From Gemmatimonadaceae bacterium (lineage in GTDB: Bacteria > Gemmatimonadota > Gemmatimonadetes > Gemmatimonadales > Gemmatimonadaceae): a stretch of DNA of 64,000 bases. The first letter of the stretch is position 1; each line of letters starts with the position of its first letter. Shown in pieces: positions 26,937-35,953 of the stretch. Location: assembly GCA_016720905.1 (NCBI GenBank), contig JADKJT010000001.1, forward strand, positions 124,001 to 188,000, in the 5' to 3' direction. Below the pieces are notes generated by a model. The model saw only the letters and a list, made by a program, of their open reading frames with translations, was not told where the DNA came from and searched no databases. Made by a program: the position numbers and the translations under genes.

Positions 26937-27776
26937 TCAGCGATTGCGTTGCCGACGACGTGACACCAGTCCCAATGAACCCAGGCCAAACACCATCAAG
27001 GCCCACGTGGAAGGTTCCGGCACCACGGACTGGATCTGCTGAACCTGTTGGACCTGGAGCATGAGATCGTTGTAGTCGTTGTCTCCGCCCGATGGCGTGT
27101 CGCCAAATCCAACCCAGAATCGGCCGAACTCACTCACGTTCCCGACGGCGCGCTCGCTGAACAGCGCATAATGCGTCGCCACGGAGTTGCTGTACATCCA
27201 CGGATGCCCGACTTCCGCCGTGCGCGCGCCCAGATACCACTCGGTGTTGAACGTCACGTTGAAGACGCTGGTCACGGCGTCCGGATACGACCCCACCGCG
27301 TAGAGCTGCTGCACCTGCAGTGGTGCGCTGGAGGGTCCCGAGTACGCCCACAGTTCCTGACCGGACGGCCCGAAGCCTGAGATGTTGGCGAGGAACTCCA
27401 GTCGATAGGTGCCCGCCTTGAAGGCGAAACCCGCCGAGGTGTTCACATTCGAGCCACTGAGGAATGAACCGTTCGGATTGTTTCCCGTGTAGCCGAGTCG
27501 GCCCGCGTTGGCGTTTACAAACGCGTCGGTGGGATGCTCGTTGATGCATGGCCCGAAACCGGCGCCCGACTGGTTCAGCAGGAAATACCCGACATTGCAG
27601 TTCGATCCGTTCACATTGTCCGACGATGCGCCGTCCCAGAAGGGCGTGCCGTCCTTGGTGGGAGCAACCATGGTGTTCCACTGGCCAGTCGTCACGACCT
27701 GCGCATGAAGCATCGCCGGAGCGACGAAAGTGGAAGCGACAAAGGCAATGGCAAACGCAAATGGCTTTCGGTTCAA
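26937..27776 (-). CDS. PEP-CTERM sorting-domain protein
   Basis: About 279 residues from TTG 27776. That start was chosen because GGAG lies 6 nt upstream and it yields the signal peptide NRKPFAFAIAFVASTFVAPA...HAQ. The mature part is a beta-rich exported protein (GFAFKAGTYRLEFLANISGF, FGDTPSGGDNDYNDLMLQ). The C-terminus reads VVPEPSTWALMVFGLGSLGL then VSRRRQRNR. This is a textbook PEP-CTERM signal: PEP motif, membrane helix, basic tail. Exosortase would cleave it, but no exosortase gene is in the window. The NDYNDLM segment suggests Ca-binding or cohesin-like surface roles, which is speculation. Confidence 0.88.
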   Translation of the reverse strand: MNRKPFAFAIAFVASTFVAPAMLHAQVVTTGQWNTMVAPTKDGTPFWDGASSDNVNGSNCNVGYFLLNQSGAGFGPCINEHPTDAFVNANAGRLGYTGNNPNGSFLSGSNVNTSAGFAFKAGTYRLEFLANISGFGPSGQELWAYSGPSSAPLQVQQLYAVGSYPDAVTSVFNVTFNTEWYLGARTAEVGHPWMYSNSVATHYALFSERAVGNVSEFGRFWVGFGDTPSGGDNDYNDLMLQVQQVQQIQSVVPEPSTWALMVFGLGSLGLVSRRRQRNR

Positions 27777-27992
27777 TTGGTCTCCGGGATCACGAGGACG
27801 GCCCCAATGGACGTTCTCATCGCGATTGGAGTGCACAAACCTCGCCACGCCCCTCAGTCGCGATTCCCCATTCCTGTGTCGGACTTTTTCTACCCCTTTC
27901 GACGGAGTAACAGCGGTCCTGACTGCTGTCGCCTGCGGTGGCGTCGCCTCAGGTGTAGAGCACCCGCGCACACGTCAAATTGAGTGGATTCC

Positions 27993-28079
27993 ACCGCGAA
28001 GCGCGCAAAGTTCGCGAAGTTCGCGAAGTTCGCGAAGTTGACCCTTCCAGTCCTTGGCGATCTTCGCGACCTTCGCGGT
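27993..28079. repeat. REP-like phased 9-nt inverted repeat, copy 1
   Basis: The left arm starts ACCGCGAAG and continues with four units of TTCGCGAAG-type 9-mers. The right arm ends CTTCGCGACCTTCGCGGT. About 22 of 27 terminal positions pair. The same element design occurs at 58253-58334, so this is a dispersed family. Confidence 0.75.
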
Positions 28080-28176
28080 TCAAAGTTTGGTGGCGCGTCG
28101 CGGAAAAGTGCCGGTGGCATTCCCTTGCGTCCTCTGCGCACCCGGCGGTTCACAGCCGTTCGGCCACCCACGACAG

Positions 28177-28209
28177 AAAACGGCCCGCAGCGCAAACGCC
28201 GCGGGCCGT
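28177..28209 (-). terminator. Intrinsic terminator after the small membrane protein gene
   Basis: Stem ACGGCCCGC/GCGGGCCGT (28180-28209) is followed on the minus strand by TTTTCTGT. It lies 25 nt after the stop of the 60-residue gene and supports that gene being expressed. Confidence 0.75.
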
Positions 28210-28234
28210 CGACAATCGCCAACGCGAACTTCGT

Positions 28235-28417
28235 TCAGGCCTTGGCTGGCTGCATCAGGTTCCGCGCAAACAAGCCAACGATGATCGCCACGCACAGCAC
28301 GTTTCCGATGGGTCCCATGACATAGATCGCCTTGAACACCAGCGAAATCAGGAACAGTGGCAGCTTGATGAGCGGCAGCAGCCAGTCGGCGTTGGCGGAA
28401 TAGCTGAAAAACGGCAT
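28235..28417 (-). CDS. Small membrane protein, unknown function
   Basis: 60 residues. Two hydrophobic stretches (LIKLPLFLISLVFKAIYVM and IGNVLCVAIIVGLFAR) predict two membrane helices, and there is no signal peptidase site. ATG at 28417 with GAGG about 9 nt upstream, and a clear terminator just after the stop. I do not recognise the family. Confidence 0.6.
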   Translation of the reverse strand: MPFFSYSANADWLLPLIKLPLFLISLVFKAIYVMGPIGNVLCVAIIVGLFARNLMQPAKA

Positions 28418-28478
28418 GGAATGGCCTCACAAATTGGATGGGGCGAACGGCGCGCCCTCCAAGTGTAGCGGAGCCCCG

Positions 28479-29699
28479 TCAACCCCGGAAGCGCTGGAGA
28501 TACTGCAGGTCGTCCTCGTCGCTGCGAACGGTGTAGATCGCCCCGGCTACACCAAAGCCAATGAGACGGGTCTTGCGGGGAAGTACCACCTGGCCCGTTT
28601 GCTTTCCGACAGCCGAGAATACGTCGTATCGCGGGGTCTCATCTTTGGCCGCCCGCGACCGCAGCACCCAGATTTCACCGGCGGGCGTGACAAAGACCCC
28701 GTTCTGGGTAAATGCCGGCTTTGTCGTCGGCCACTCCTTGGGTTCCTCGGCCGGCGGCGCCGGGGCGGCACCAGTGGTCACCTTGCCATTCTCAACCGAG
28801 CGGGTGATGCCAAGTGCGGCCGACCCCTTCTGCGAATCGCGGAATTCCTGTTTTTCTGCCTCACCCACTTTGACCGGCGTGAACACCACGGCGGGGCCTC
28901 GCACCACCTGCCTGGTCGGCGCAATCACCTCCACGTGATAGTCCTTGACGCGCACCACAACCACGCTGCCATTGGGGAGCACGGTCCACGCGTCGCGGGC
29001 GGGGAAGGGCGTCCTGGCGCCAATGCGCACCTGCACGTTGCGAGACCCGCCCGAGTTGGAGCTTTGCACCGAGGCGCTGTTCTTGGGGAGCTGGACGAAG
29101 GTCACCGTGTCATAGCGCCAGGTCTTTCGGTCGTACCGCATGACCGGCGCGGAGTCGGATGCCACTGGTCCATCGGGGCCGAAGGTGAGGGGAGATCCTT
29201 CGAAGTAGAGTCGCCCCTGCGCATCGGAGGCCCGGGGGGCGTTGATGGTTACGACTCCCCGACCGCCCCCCGGCCCGTCACCAGCACTGGGTTTTGGCGG
29301 CGGGGCGCCGTCCTCAAGGCGGAAGGTCGATCCCGGCTTTCCATTGGGAAGGATGGTCAGGTACCGGGAATTGAGCGGGTCGAAAATGATGCTCGAGTCG
29401 CCGGGCACGCCGACCAACTGCATGGGAAGGCCGTACTCGCCTGGTCCGGACCCTTCACGGCCCACCTTGGTGGCCTTTCCGGCCTTGAGGTCCACCAGTT
29501 GGACGGTCTTGTCCTTCGTGTCGGCCACCAGCACCCGGCCATCGCGCAATTCACGAACAGCGACAATCGCCGAGAACGGTTCCGCGTACTCGGCCTCGGG
29601 CTTGCTGAGCGTGCGGGTCGTACCCTGTCCCTGCAGGCTGGGTATGGCGATGAACAGCGCGGAAATCGCGCTGGCGGATAGTCGGTGAGTGCAGGACAT
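28479..29699 (-). CDS. Secreted 6-bladed beta-propeller protein
   Basis: 406 residues with a signal peptide (ALFIAIPSLQGQ). Repeated beta-propeller blades of NHL type are visible (VRELRDGRVLVADTKDKTVQLVD, then a VGREGSGPGEYGLP motif, and ILPNGKPGSTFRL). The GREGSGPGE(Y/F) motif is shared with four other genes in this window (37395-44011). The middle has a Pro/Gly-rich insert, and the last blades carry GEIWVLRS. Exported propellers of this kind are common in FCB bacteria and mostly uncharacterised. Monocistronic, convergent to none. Confidence 0.8.
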   Translation of the reverse strand: MSCTHRLSASAISALFIAIPSLQGQGTTRTLSKPEAEYAEPFSAIVAVRELRDGRVLVADTKDKTVQLVDLKAGKATKVGREGSGPGEYGLPMQLVGVPGDSSIIFDPLNSRYLTILPNGKPGSTFRLEDGAPPPKPSAGDGPGGGRGVVTINAPRASDAQGRLYFEGSPLTFGPDGPVASDSAPVMRYDRKTWRYDTVTFVQLPKNSASVQSSNSGGSRNVQVRIGARTPFPARDAWTVLPNGSVVVVRVKDYHVEVIAPTRQVVRGPAVVFTPVKVGEAEKQEFRDSQKGSAALGITRSVENGKVTTGAAPAPPAEEPKEWPTTKPAFTQNGVFVTPAGEIWVLRSRAAKDETPRYDVFSAVGKQTGQVVLPRKTRLIGFGVAGAIYTVRSDEDDLQYLQRFRG

Positions 29700-29744
29700 G
29701 GCTGGATGCAGTGAGGGGGACGCTGGCCCGGGACGAATGGTTAG

Positions 29745-32700
29745 TCACCGACGCCAGGCAGATCGTTTCCGCTTTGTCACGCGCCGCCCCACCAGCAGCA
29801 GCGGTACCACGAACATGGCGCCCACCGTGCCGGCAACGGTGCCGCCGGCCGTAGCCAACGCAATGGCCCCGAACATGCTGTCCGCGTCGGTGCCCACCGA
29901 CAGCGGGATGAGCGACGCCAGCGACGCCAGTGTAATCAGCATGATCATGCCACCACGATCGACGGCCGCGCGCAGCACCATGCCCGCATCCAAGCGCACA
30001 TCGTGGCCCGCATCCCGATGCGCACGCCGTCGTGCCAGGGCAGCATCCACCAGCAGAATGGACTGATGCACCGCGAGGCCCACCACGAGTATCACGCCCA
30101 CTGCGGCTTCGCGCGTGAACGCCACCTTGAACACCCAGAACGCCGCTGCCACACCCGACAATGCCAGCGGCAAACTCAAGAACACCATGGCCGCGCCCCA
30201 CACCGAGTCGAACACCAGTGCCACGGTGAGCACTACCAGCGTGATCCCCACCGCGAACACCAACCACAGCCCCTTTTCGCTGTTGTCGCGCTCGAATGGA
30301 GATCCGTCGGTGATGTCGACAATGCTGTACCCGGCCGGCGCCGCCAGTGTCTTCATGAACGCGGTGTGCGTGCGTCGAGCCAGCTTGGCGGGGCCACGGA
30401 AATCGTAGGCCACCTGTCGCACGTATTGTTGATCTTCGCGCACAATGGTGCTGAGCGCTTCGCGCGCATCCACGAACGCCACGTCACTGATGCGCACCGG
30501 CGCCCCGGTGGTGGTGGGGATCAGCGCATCCTGCAGTTCGTCCAGTGAACGCTCAAGCGCTCCCGCAGATTTCACCGTAACCGGCAGCTCGTCTCCGCCA
30601 ATTTCCAATAGCTGGCGGCCTACCGGTCCGCGCACTTCGCGCCCCACCGCTTGCGCCAGTTGCGACGCGGTAATCCCGTATCTCGCCAGCGACTTGCGAT
30701 CGGGTTCGAGCGTGACTTGCGACCCATGATCGCCACCAAAGTAGCCACCCGATGTGATGCGCACCTCACGTACACGCGTGATGCGCTCCAGTCGACTCTT
30801 GAGATCGTCGGCAATGGTGGCCACCCCTTCGTAGGAATAGCCCAGCACGCGAATGCGGAACGAGGCGAAACTGCCACCGCCACCGCCCGACGAAAAACCT
30901 GGACCATCTCCGAATACACCCACCTGAGCCCCACCAATTAATACGGCGCGCTGCGTGAGCGCTTCCTGCATTTCCAGCGGCACCGCCGTCAGTCCACCGG
31001 CACGTGTGAACAGCACCTGCATTTGCGCCTGCGTGCTGCCACCGGCAAAGGTGCGCACCTGCTCCACTTCGGGGCGGCGCACCACAATGCGCTCGAACTC
31101 GCGCATGGCCTTGTCGACACTCGTTGGCTCCGAGCCGCGCGGAAACGACAGGCTCACCGTCAGCGTGGTGCGTCGCTCACCAAAACCGGAGAACGAAGAG
31201 CGCGGCACCTTTTTGATGAACCCCCAGGTGAGCACGCCCAGCACGCCCACCGTGACCAGCAGCGTGGCCGCCCGCCAGCGCATCATGCGCCCCAGCACTT
31301 TCACATAGATGTGCTGCGTGCGCGACCACCGTTCGCGCCCATGCATGGAACGCGCGCCCAATGCCGGCACCATCAGCAACGCCGTGAACAAGCTCCACCC
31401 CAGCGCGAAGACAAACGCCGAGGCAAATGGCGCGAAGGCGCTGCGCGCGTTGCCCTGCAGGTAGAGAAACGGAAACAGCACCACTGCGGTAGTCAACGTG
31501 CTCCCCACCACCGCGGGCATGATGCGACGCGTCGCCGAGGCTCGGCCATCGGCGGTGTCGGGTGCCGTGCTCAATCGGTTCACGACAATGAGCGCGTCCT
31601 GCACCAGAATGCCCACGCCCATTCCCAATCCGGCTAGTGTGAGCAGGTTGGCCGGCACGTTGAACATGTACAACGAGAGTGCCGTGGCCGAAATCGCCAC
31701 GGCGGTGCTGCCCATCACCAGCGCCACCGCCCGCCAGCGCCGCAACGTCACCGCCAGCACCAGCATCACCGCGGCAAAGGCAATCGCACCGCGCTTGGTG
31801 AGATCGCCCAACTCCTTGGCCAAGTCCTCGCTGGCATCGTTGCTTACGCGCAGTCGCACACCCAGCGGCAAACTCGGCTTCATGACGTCAATCGCGGCGC
31901 GCAACGCAGCAGCAGTCTTGATGGCATCGGCACCCGCGTGCCGCGAAATCTCGATAGCCACCGCCGGCTCCCCATCAATGCGAAAGAAGCGCCCGCGTGA
32001 ATCTTCCTCGGCGCGGATGGTGGCCAGTTCGCCCAATCGGAACACGCGACCGCCGGGGCCGCGTACTGGCAAGCGCTCCAAATCGTCCAGCGCCGACGGT
32101 TGATCACGCAGCACCACATTGCGCACCGTGGTGCCCTGCTGCTGTACGCCCAGTGATTGCACCATGCGCGCGCCGCTCAACGCCTCGCTGAGTAGTTGCG
32201 GCGACACACCAATACGCCGCAACAACACCGCGTCGTAGGTGACCGACACGCCCAAATCGGTACCGCCGCGCACCGACACCCCGGACACGCCCGGCACGGC
32301 GGTGAGTCGTGGTTGCACGCGCTCGTTCAGCAGCTTCTGCAGCGTGCCCGGCGTGTACGGGCCAAACACTGTGAGTGACATCAGCGGCGGGTCTTCCAGC
32401 CCTTGCGGCACATAGTTCTGCACCGACGGTTGCGACACCCCGGGCGGCAGCTCCGAACGCAACAGTTCCAGCCGTTCCAGAATGGCCAGTCGCGTCATCT
32501 GCACATCGGCCTTGGCGTCCAGGTCAATGCGCAGACTCGCGTAGTCGTCGTTGGAGGTGCTGTTCACTCGCCGCACCCCGCGCACCCCCTGCACCGCCGC
32601 TTCAATGGGCGAGGTGAGGTAGGTCTCGATGACCTCAGGCGCCGACCCTGGCCAACTGGCCGATACAAACAGTTGCGGCAGTTCCACGGTAGTGCGCGTG

Positions 32701-32798
32701 GCCAAAGGCAAGCGCGAAAACGCAATGCCCCCCGCAATGAGTAGCGCAATACACGCCGCCCACACAACGGCCGGTCGATGCGCCGCAAATCGTATCAC
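29745..32798 (-). CDS. RND efflux permease (second of two)
   Basis: 1017 residues from GTG 32798. GTGA overlaps the stop of the upstream permease by 4 nt, so translation is coupled. A start further upstream would only translate the heptamer repeat. The N-terminus IRFAAHRPAVVWAACIALLIAGGIAFSRLPL is the first membrane helix. SASWPGSAPEVIETYLTSPIE is the usual porter-domain entry, followed by central helices (NLLTLAGLGMGVGILVQDALIVVNRL) and a C-terminal six-helix block with VGVILVVGLAVHQSILLVDAAL. This is an AcrB/CusA-superfamily proton-driven pump. With its neighbour it may form a heteromeric pump. Substrate unknown. Confidence 0.92.
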   Translation of the reverse strand: MIRFAAHRPAVVWAACIALLIAGGIAFSRLPLATRTTVELPQLFVSASWPGSAPEVIETYLTSPIEAAVQGVRGVRRVNSTSNDDYASLRIDLDAKADVQMTRLAILERLELLRSELPPGVSQPSVQNYVPQGLEDPPLMSLTVFGPYTPGTLQKLLNERVQPRLTAVPGVSGVSVRGGTDLGVSVTYDAVLLRRIGVSPQLLSEALSGARMVQSLGVQQQGTTVRNVVLRDQPSALDDLERLPVRGPGGRVFRLGELATIRAEEDSRGRFFRIDGEPAVAIEISRHAGADAIKTAAALRAAIDVMKPSLPLGVRLRVSNDASEDLAKELGDLTKRGAIAFAAVMLVLAVTLRRWRAVALVMGSTAVAISATALSLYMFNVPANLLTLAGLGMGVGILVQDALIVVNRLSTAPDTADGRASATRRIMPAVVGSTLTTAVVLFPFLYLQGNARSAFAPFASAFVFALGWSLFTALLMVPALGARSMHGRERWSRTQHIYVKVLGRMMRWRAATLLVTVGVLGVLTWGFIKKVPRSSFSGFGERRTTLTVSLSFPRGSEPTSVDKAMREFERIVVRRPEVEQVRTFAGGSTQAQMQVLFTRAGGLTAVPLEMQEALTQRAVLIGGAQVGVFGDGPGFSSGGGGGSFASFRIRVLGYSYEGVATIADDLKSRLERITRVREVRITSGGYFGGDHGSQVTLEPDRKSLARYGITASQLAQAVGREVRGPVGRQLLEIGGDELPVTVKSAGALERSLDELQDALIPTTTGAPVRISDVAFVDAREALSTIVREDQQYVRQVAYDFRGPAKLARRTHTAFMKTLAAPAGYSIVDITDGSPFERDNSEKGLWLVFAVGITLVVLTVALVFDSVWGAAMVFLSLPLALSGVAAAFWVFKVAFTREAAVGVILVVGLAVHQSILLVDAALARRRAHRDAGHDVRLDAGMVLRAAVDRGGMIMLITLASLASLIPLSVGTDADSMFGAIALATAGGTVAGTVGAMFVVPLLLVGRRVTKRKRSAWRR

Positions 32799-35700
32799 AA
32801 GTCGCCCATCTCCCGTCTCCCGTCTCCCGTCTCCCGTCTCCCACCCGTCTCCCGTCTCCCATCTCCCGTCTCCCGTCTCCCCTCCATCACCGCATACGCC
32901 GTCGGCAGCAAAAAGAACGTCACCAGCAACGCACTGATAGACCCGCCAATAATTCCCGCCGCCAACGGCTGGTACAGCGCACCACCACTGCCCCACCCAA
33001 ACACCAGCGGCAACACGCCCGTGACCGTGGTAATGGACGTCATGGCAATCGCCCGAAGCCGCTGATGTCCACCCAGCAGAATCGCGTCGTGAATGGAATG
33101 CCCCGCCTCGCGGAATTTGCGAATAGCATCGAGCTTCACCACCGCTTCGTTATCGGCCATGCCAATCATCACCACAATACCAATCAGCGACACCGCGTTC
33201 AGCGACTGCCCCGTGATCCACAAAAAGATCACCGCGCCGGCACCGGCCAGTGGCACCGTGAGCATCACTACCAAGGGAATGGTGAAGCTGGCAAACTCAC
33301 CGGCCAGCACCAAGAACATCAACAACGCCGCCAACACCAGCACCAGCAGCAGTTCATCGCTGGTGCGTTGACGCTCGGCGTCGGCACCCGCTACCTGCCA
33401 CGTCACGCCACTGGGCAATGCCATGGCCGTCATGCGCGACAGCACATCGGTGGTGGCCTTGGCCGTGCCACCGGTTTCCACCAGCCCCTCAATAATGGTG
33501 ACCGGACGTTGCCCAATGCGAATGACTTCCAACGGCGCGCGTGTTTCCCGCACCTGCACCAGTTGCCCCAGCGGCACACCGCGAATGGGTGTTTGCAGCG
33601 CCGTTTCCAACTGTTCGTTGCGCACGCCCGCATAGCGCACCGTGATGGGTGTGCGCTTGTCGGTTTCGCGCAGGTCGTTGGCATTCACACCGCCCAGCGC
33701 GCCAGCCAATGCGCTGGCCACCTGCTGCGGCACAATACCGCGTTCAGCCAATCGGGTGCGCTCCAACGTGACTTCCACAATAGGTTGCGTTTCCGCATAG
33801 GCGTCGCGCACATCACTCAGCGATGGCAACGTGCGCAGCGTGCGCCGCACGGTGTCGGCCCAGCGCTGCGACTCGGTGATACTGGCCGCCGAAAGCTCCA
33901 CGCGTACCAAACGTCCCTCGCGCCCAATCAGCGAGCCAAACTCCGACTGGCCCGCCAGGTCCAGCGCCAACGCACCATTGGCCAGGTCGGGCAACGACGC
34001 GCGCAATCGTTGCGCAAACTCTGCCGCATCGGCCTTTGACGGCACAGGCACAATAAGCTGCGCTGTGGAACTCGAACCAGGGTCGGCACCACCAAGAATT
34101 TCTTCGTCGGTGGCTTTGCCAACCCGCGCATACGTGCCCCTGGCACCCAGCGTGCGCGCCGCCTGCTCCACTCGGCCCACTTGCAACGCCGTGGCTTCAA
34201 TACTGGTGCCCTCCGGCAGCTGCAACTGCGCCACCAGCACCCCTTCGTCCACCCGCGGCAAGATTTCCTTGGGCAGCGTGTAGATAAGCACCCCGGTAAT
34301 CACCAGCAGCACAAACGACAGCCCAAACACCGACTTCACGTGACCAAGTGACCACACCATGCCATGCTCGTACCACGCGCTCAGGGTGACACCCCACCTA
34401 TCGAGTGTCTCGTTCAGCGCACTGGTACGCACTGGCGGCGGTGCCACGTGCAACGCGCGTGCGCTGCGCCGACGGCCGACAATCATGACCGGCATGAGCG
34501 TGAGCGCCAGCAACAGCGACGCGGCCACGGTCGTCACCACACTCAGCGACAGGTCGCGGAACAGTGCCGCGGCCAGGCCACGCACAAAAATGATGGGGCC
34601 GAATACCAGCACCGTGGTAAGGGTGCCGGCAAACAGCGGTGCGGCCACTTCGTCGGTGCCGGCAATGGCGGCGTCCATCAACGACATCCCTTCGTCGCGT
34701 CGTCGGCCTACGGCTTCGGCCACCACAATGGCGGTATCCACCAACAGGCCCGTGCCCAGCGCCAGTCCACCCAACGACAGCACGTTGATGGACACATTCA
34801 TGGCTTGCAGTCCAACCAGTGCCACCAGCACCGACAGCGGCACCACCAATCCAATGGCCAGCGACACGCGCCAATCGCGCAGGAACACCAGAATCACCAG
34901 CAGCGACAAAATGCCACCAGCGACAATCTCCTGACCAAGGTTGGACAGGGCGTCTTCCACGAAATCGGCCTGCGCGGCAACCACGTTGATTTCAATGCCG
35001 CCAAACTCCGTTTGCAACTGTGCAATGGCCTCGCGCATGCGCCCCGTCACGGCCACCGTGTTGGAGCCGGCGTCTTTGTAAATCACCAGGCCAATGGCCG
35101 GCGCGCCGTCCAAACGCGTCATGGTTTCCGGGTCGGCCAATCCCAGTGTCACGGTGCCCACGTCGCGCAGCGTAATGCCCGACCCTACCGGACCCACGGG
35201 CGTATCGAGTATCTCGGCCGGCGTGCGAAACTCGGTAAGGGCGCGCACCGAAAATCGAAATTGTCCTTTGCGAATGGTGCCGCCGGCGCCCGTGGCGTTC
35301 TGCGCACGAATGGCGGCGGCCACGTCTTCGGGCGTGAGATTGAGTGCGCGCAAACGTTCAGGATCGAGATCGACACGAATCTGGTCTTCCGGTGCGCCCA
35401 CCACCGCCACACTGGCAATGCCTTCAATCTGTTCCAATCGGCGCGCGTGCACGTCAGACGCAGTACGCGCCAAACTGCGCAGGTCTCCGCCGCCCTTGGA
35501 CTGATTGCTCTTGAGCGCCAGCACCGCAATTGGGCGCTCGCCCGGATCACTGGTAAGCAGCGTCGGGCGTTCGGCGCGTTCGGGAAGTTGGCCACGCGCC
35601 GCATCGAGATGTTCGCGCACCGTGAGCACCGTGCCGCGCATGTCGGTGCCCCAGGCAAATCGCGCGGTGGTGGTGACTTCGCCATTGCGGCTGACAGAAC

Positions 35701-35941
35701 GCAGTTCAACGAGTCCCGGTGTGGCGGCAATCGCCTCTTCAATGGGCTCGGCCACAAAGCGTGATACTTCTGGTGCCGCTGAGCCGGCGTAGACGGTGCG
35801 AATGGTCAGCACGGGCAGCGACACGTCGGGCAGCAGGGATACCGGCAGTCGACTGAGCGACACCGACCCCATGAGCACAACGGCCAGTACCGCGGCAACC
35901 GTCGCCACCGGGCGACGGACAGCAAATGCGGCGATGGACAC
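32795..35941 (-). CDS. RND efflux permease (first of two) with heptamer-encoded tail
   Basis: 1048 residues. MSIAAFAVRRPVATVAAVLA starts the first helix. The porter domain (APEVSRFVAEPIEEAI), central helices (GGLALGTGLLVDTAIVVAEAV) and final helices (LIGIVVMIGMADNEAVVKLDAI, then LVFGWGSGGALYQPLAAGII) make a full AcrB-type pump. After the last helix (LLPTAYAVMEG) comes a tail built from a seven-residue unit RRETGDG. This tail is the translation of a 7-bp tandem repeat and is not expected in the family. The stop overlaps the start of the second permease. The adaptor gene lies 12 nt upstream. Confidence 0.92.
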   Translation of the reverse strand: MSIAAFAVRRPVATVAAVLAVVLMGSVSLSRLPVSLLPDVSLPVLTIRTVYAGSAAPEVSRFVAEPIEEAIAATPGLVELRSVSRNGEVTTTARFAWGTDMRGTVLTVREHLDAARGQLPERAERPTLLTSDPGERPIAVLALKSNQSKGGGDLRSLARTASDVHARRLEQIEGIASVAVVGAPEDQIRVDLDPERLRALNLTPEDVAAAIRAQNATGAGGTIRKGQFRFSVRALTEFRTPAEILDTPVGPVGSGITLRDVGTVTLGLADPETMTRLDGAPAIGLVIYKDAGSNTVAVTGRMREAIAQLQTEFGGIEINVVAAQADFVEDALSNLGQEIVAGGILSLLVILVFLRDWRVSLAIGLVVPLSVLVALVGLQAMNVSINVLSLGGLALGTGLLVDTAIVVAEAVGRRRDEGMSLMDAAIAGTDEVAAPLFAGTLTTVLVFGPIIFVRGLAAALFRDLSLSVVTTVAASLLLALTLMPVMIVGRRRSARALHVAPPPVRTSALNETLDRWGVTLSAWYEHGMVWSLGHVKSVFGLSFVLLVITGVLIYTLPKEILPRVDEGVLVAQLQLPEGTSIEATALQVGRVEQAARTLGARGTYARVGKATDEEILGGADPGSSSTAQLIVPVPSKADAAEFAQRLRASLPDLANGALALDLAGQSEFGSLIGREGRLVRVELSAASITESQRWADTVRRTLRTLPSLSDVRDAYAETQPIVEVTLERTRLAERGIVPQQVASALAGALGGVNANDLRETDKRTPITVRYAGVRNEQLETALQTPIRGVPLGQLVQVRETRAPLEVIRIGQRPVTIIEGLVETGGTAKATTDVLSRMTAMALPSGVTWQVAGADAERQRTSDELLLVLVLAALLMFLVLAGEFASFTIPLVVMLTVPLAGAGAVIFLWITGQSLNAVSLIGIVVMIGMADNEAVVKLDAIRKFREAGHSIHDAILLGGHQRLRAIAMTSITTVTGVLPLVFGWGSGGALYQPLAAGIIGGSISALLVTFFLLPTAYAVMEGRRETGDGRRETGGRRETGDGRREMGDL
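32808..32881. repeat. Heptanucleotide tandem repeat (GTCTCCC) at the RND gene junction
   Basis: Ten copies of GTCTCCC or ATCTCCC (minus strand GGGAGAC) are interrupted once by ACCC. The tract lies inside the 3' end of the first RND gene and 10 nt before the start of the second. Since 7 is not a multiple of 3, gain or loss of a unit shifts the frame. Confidence 0.92.
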
Positions 35942-35953
35942 CGGGCGGTTTCC

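Larger units (their letters stand above)
27777..28234. other. Intergenic region with hairpin repeat and terminator
   Basis: 458 bp upstream of the PEP-CTERM gene. It contains a phased 9-nt inverted repeat (27993-28079) and the terminator of the small membrane protein (28177-28209). No gene is seen. Confidence 0.6.

Noticed and set aside
32799..32996. Longer start for the second RND permease
   Set aside because: The extension only translates the heptamer repeat and the 3' end of the first permease in another frame; GTG 32798 with a 4-nt overlap and a proper first helix is preferred.
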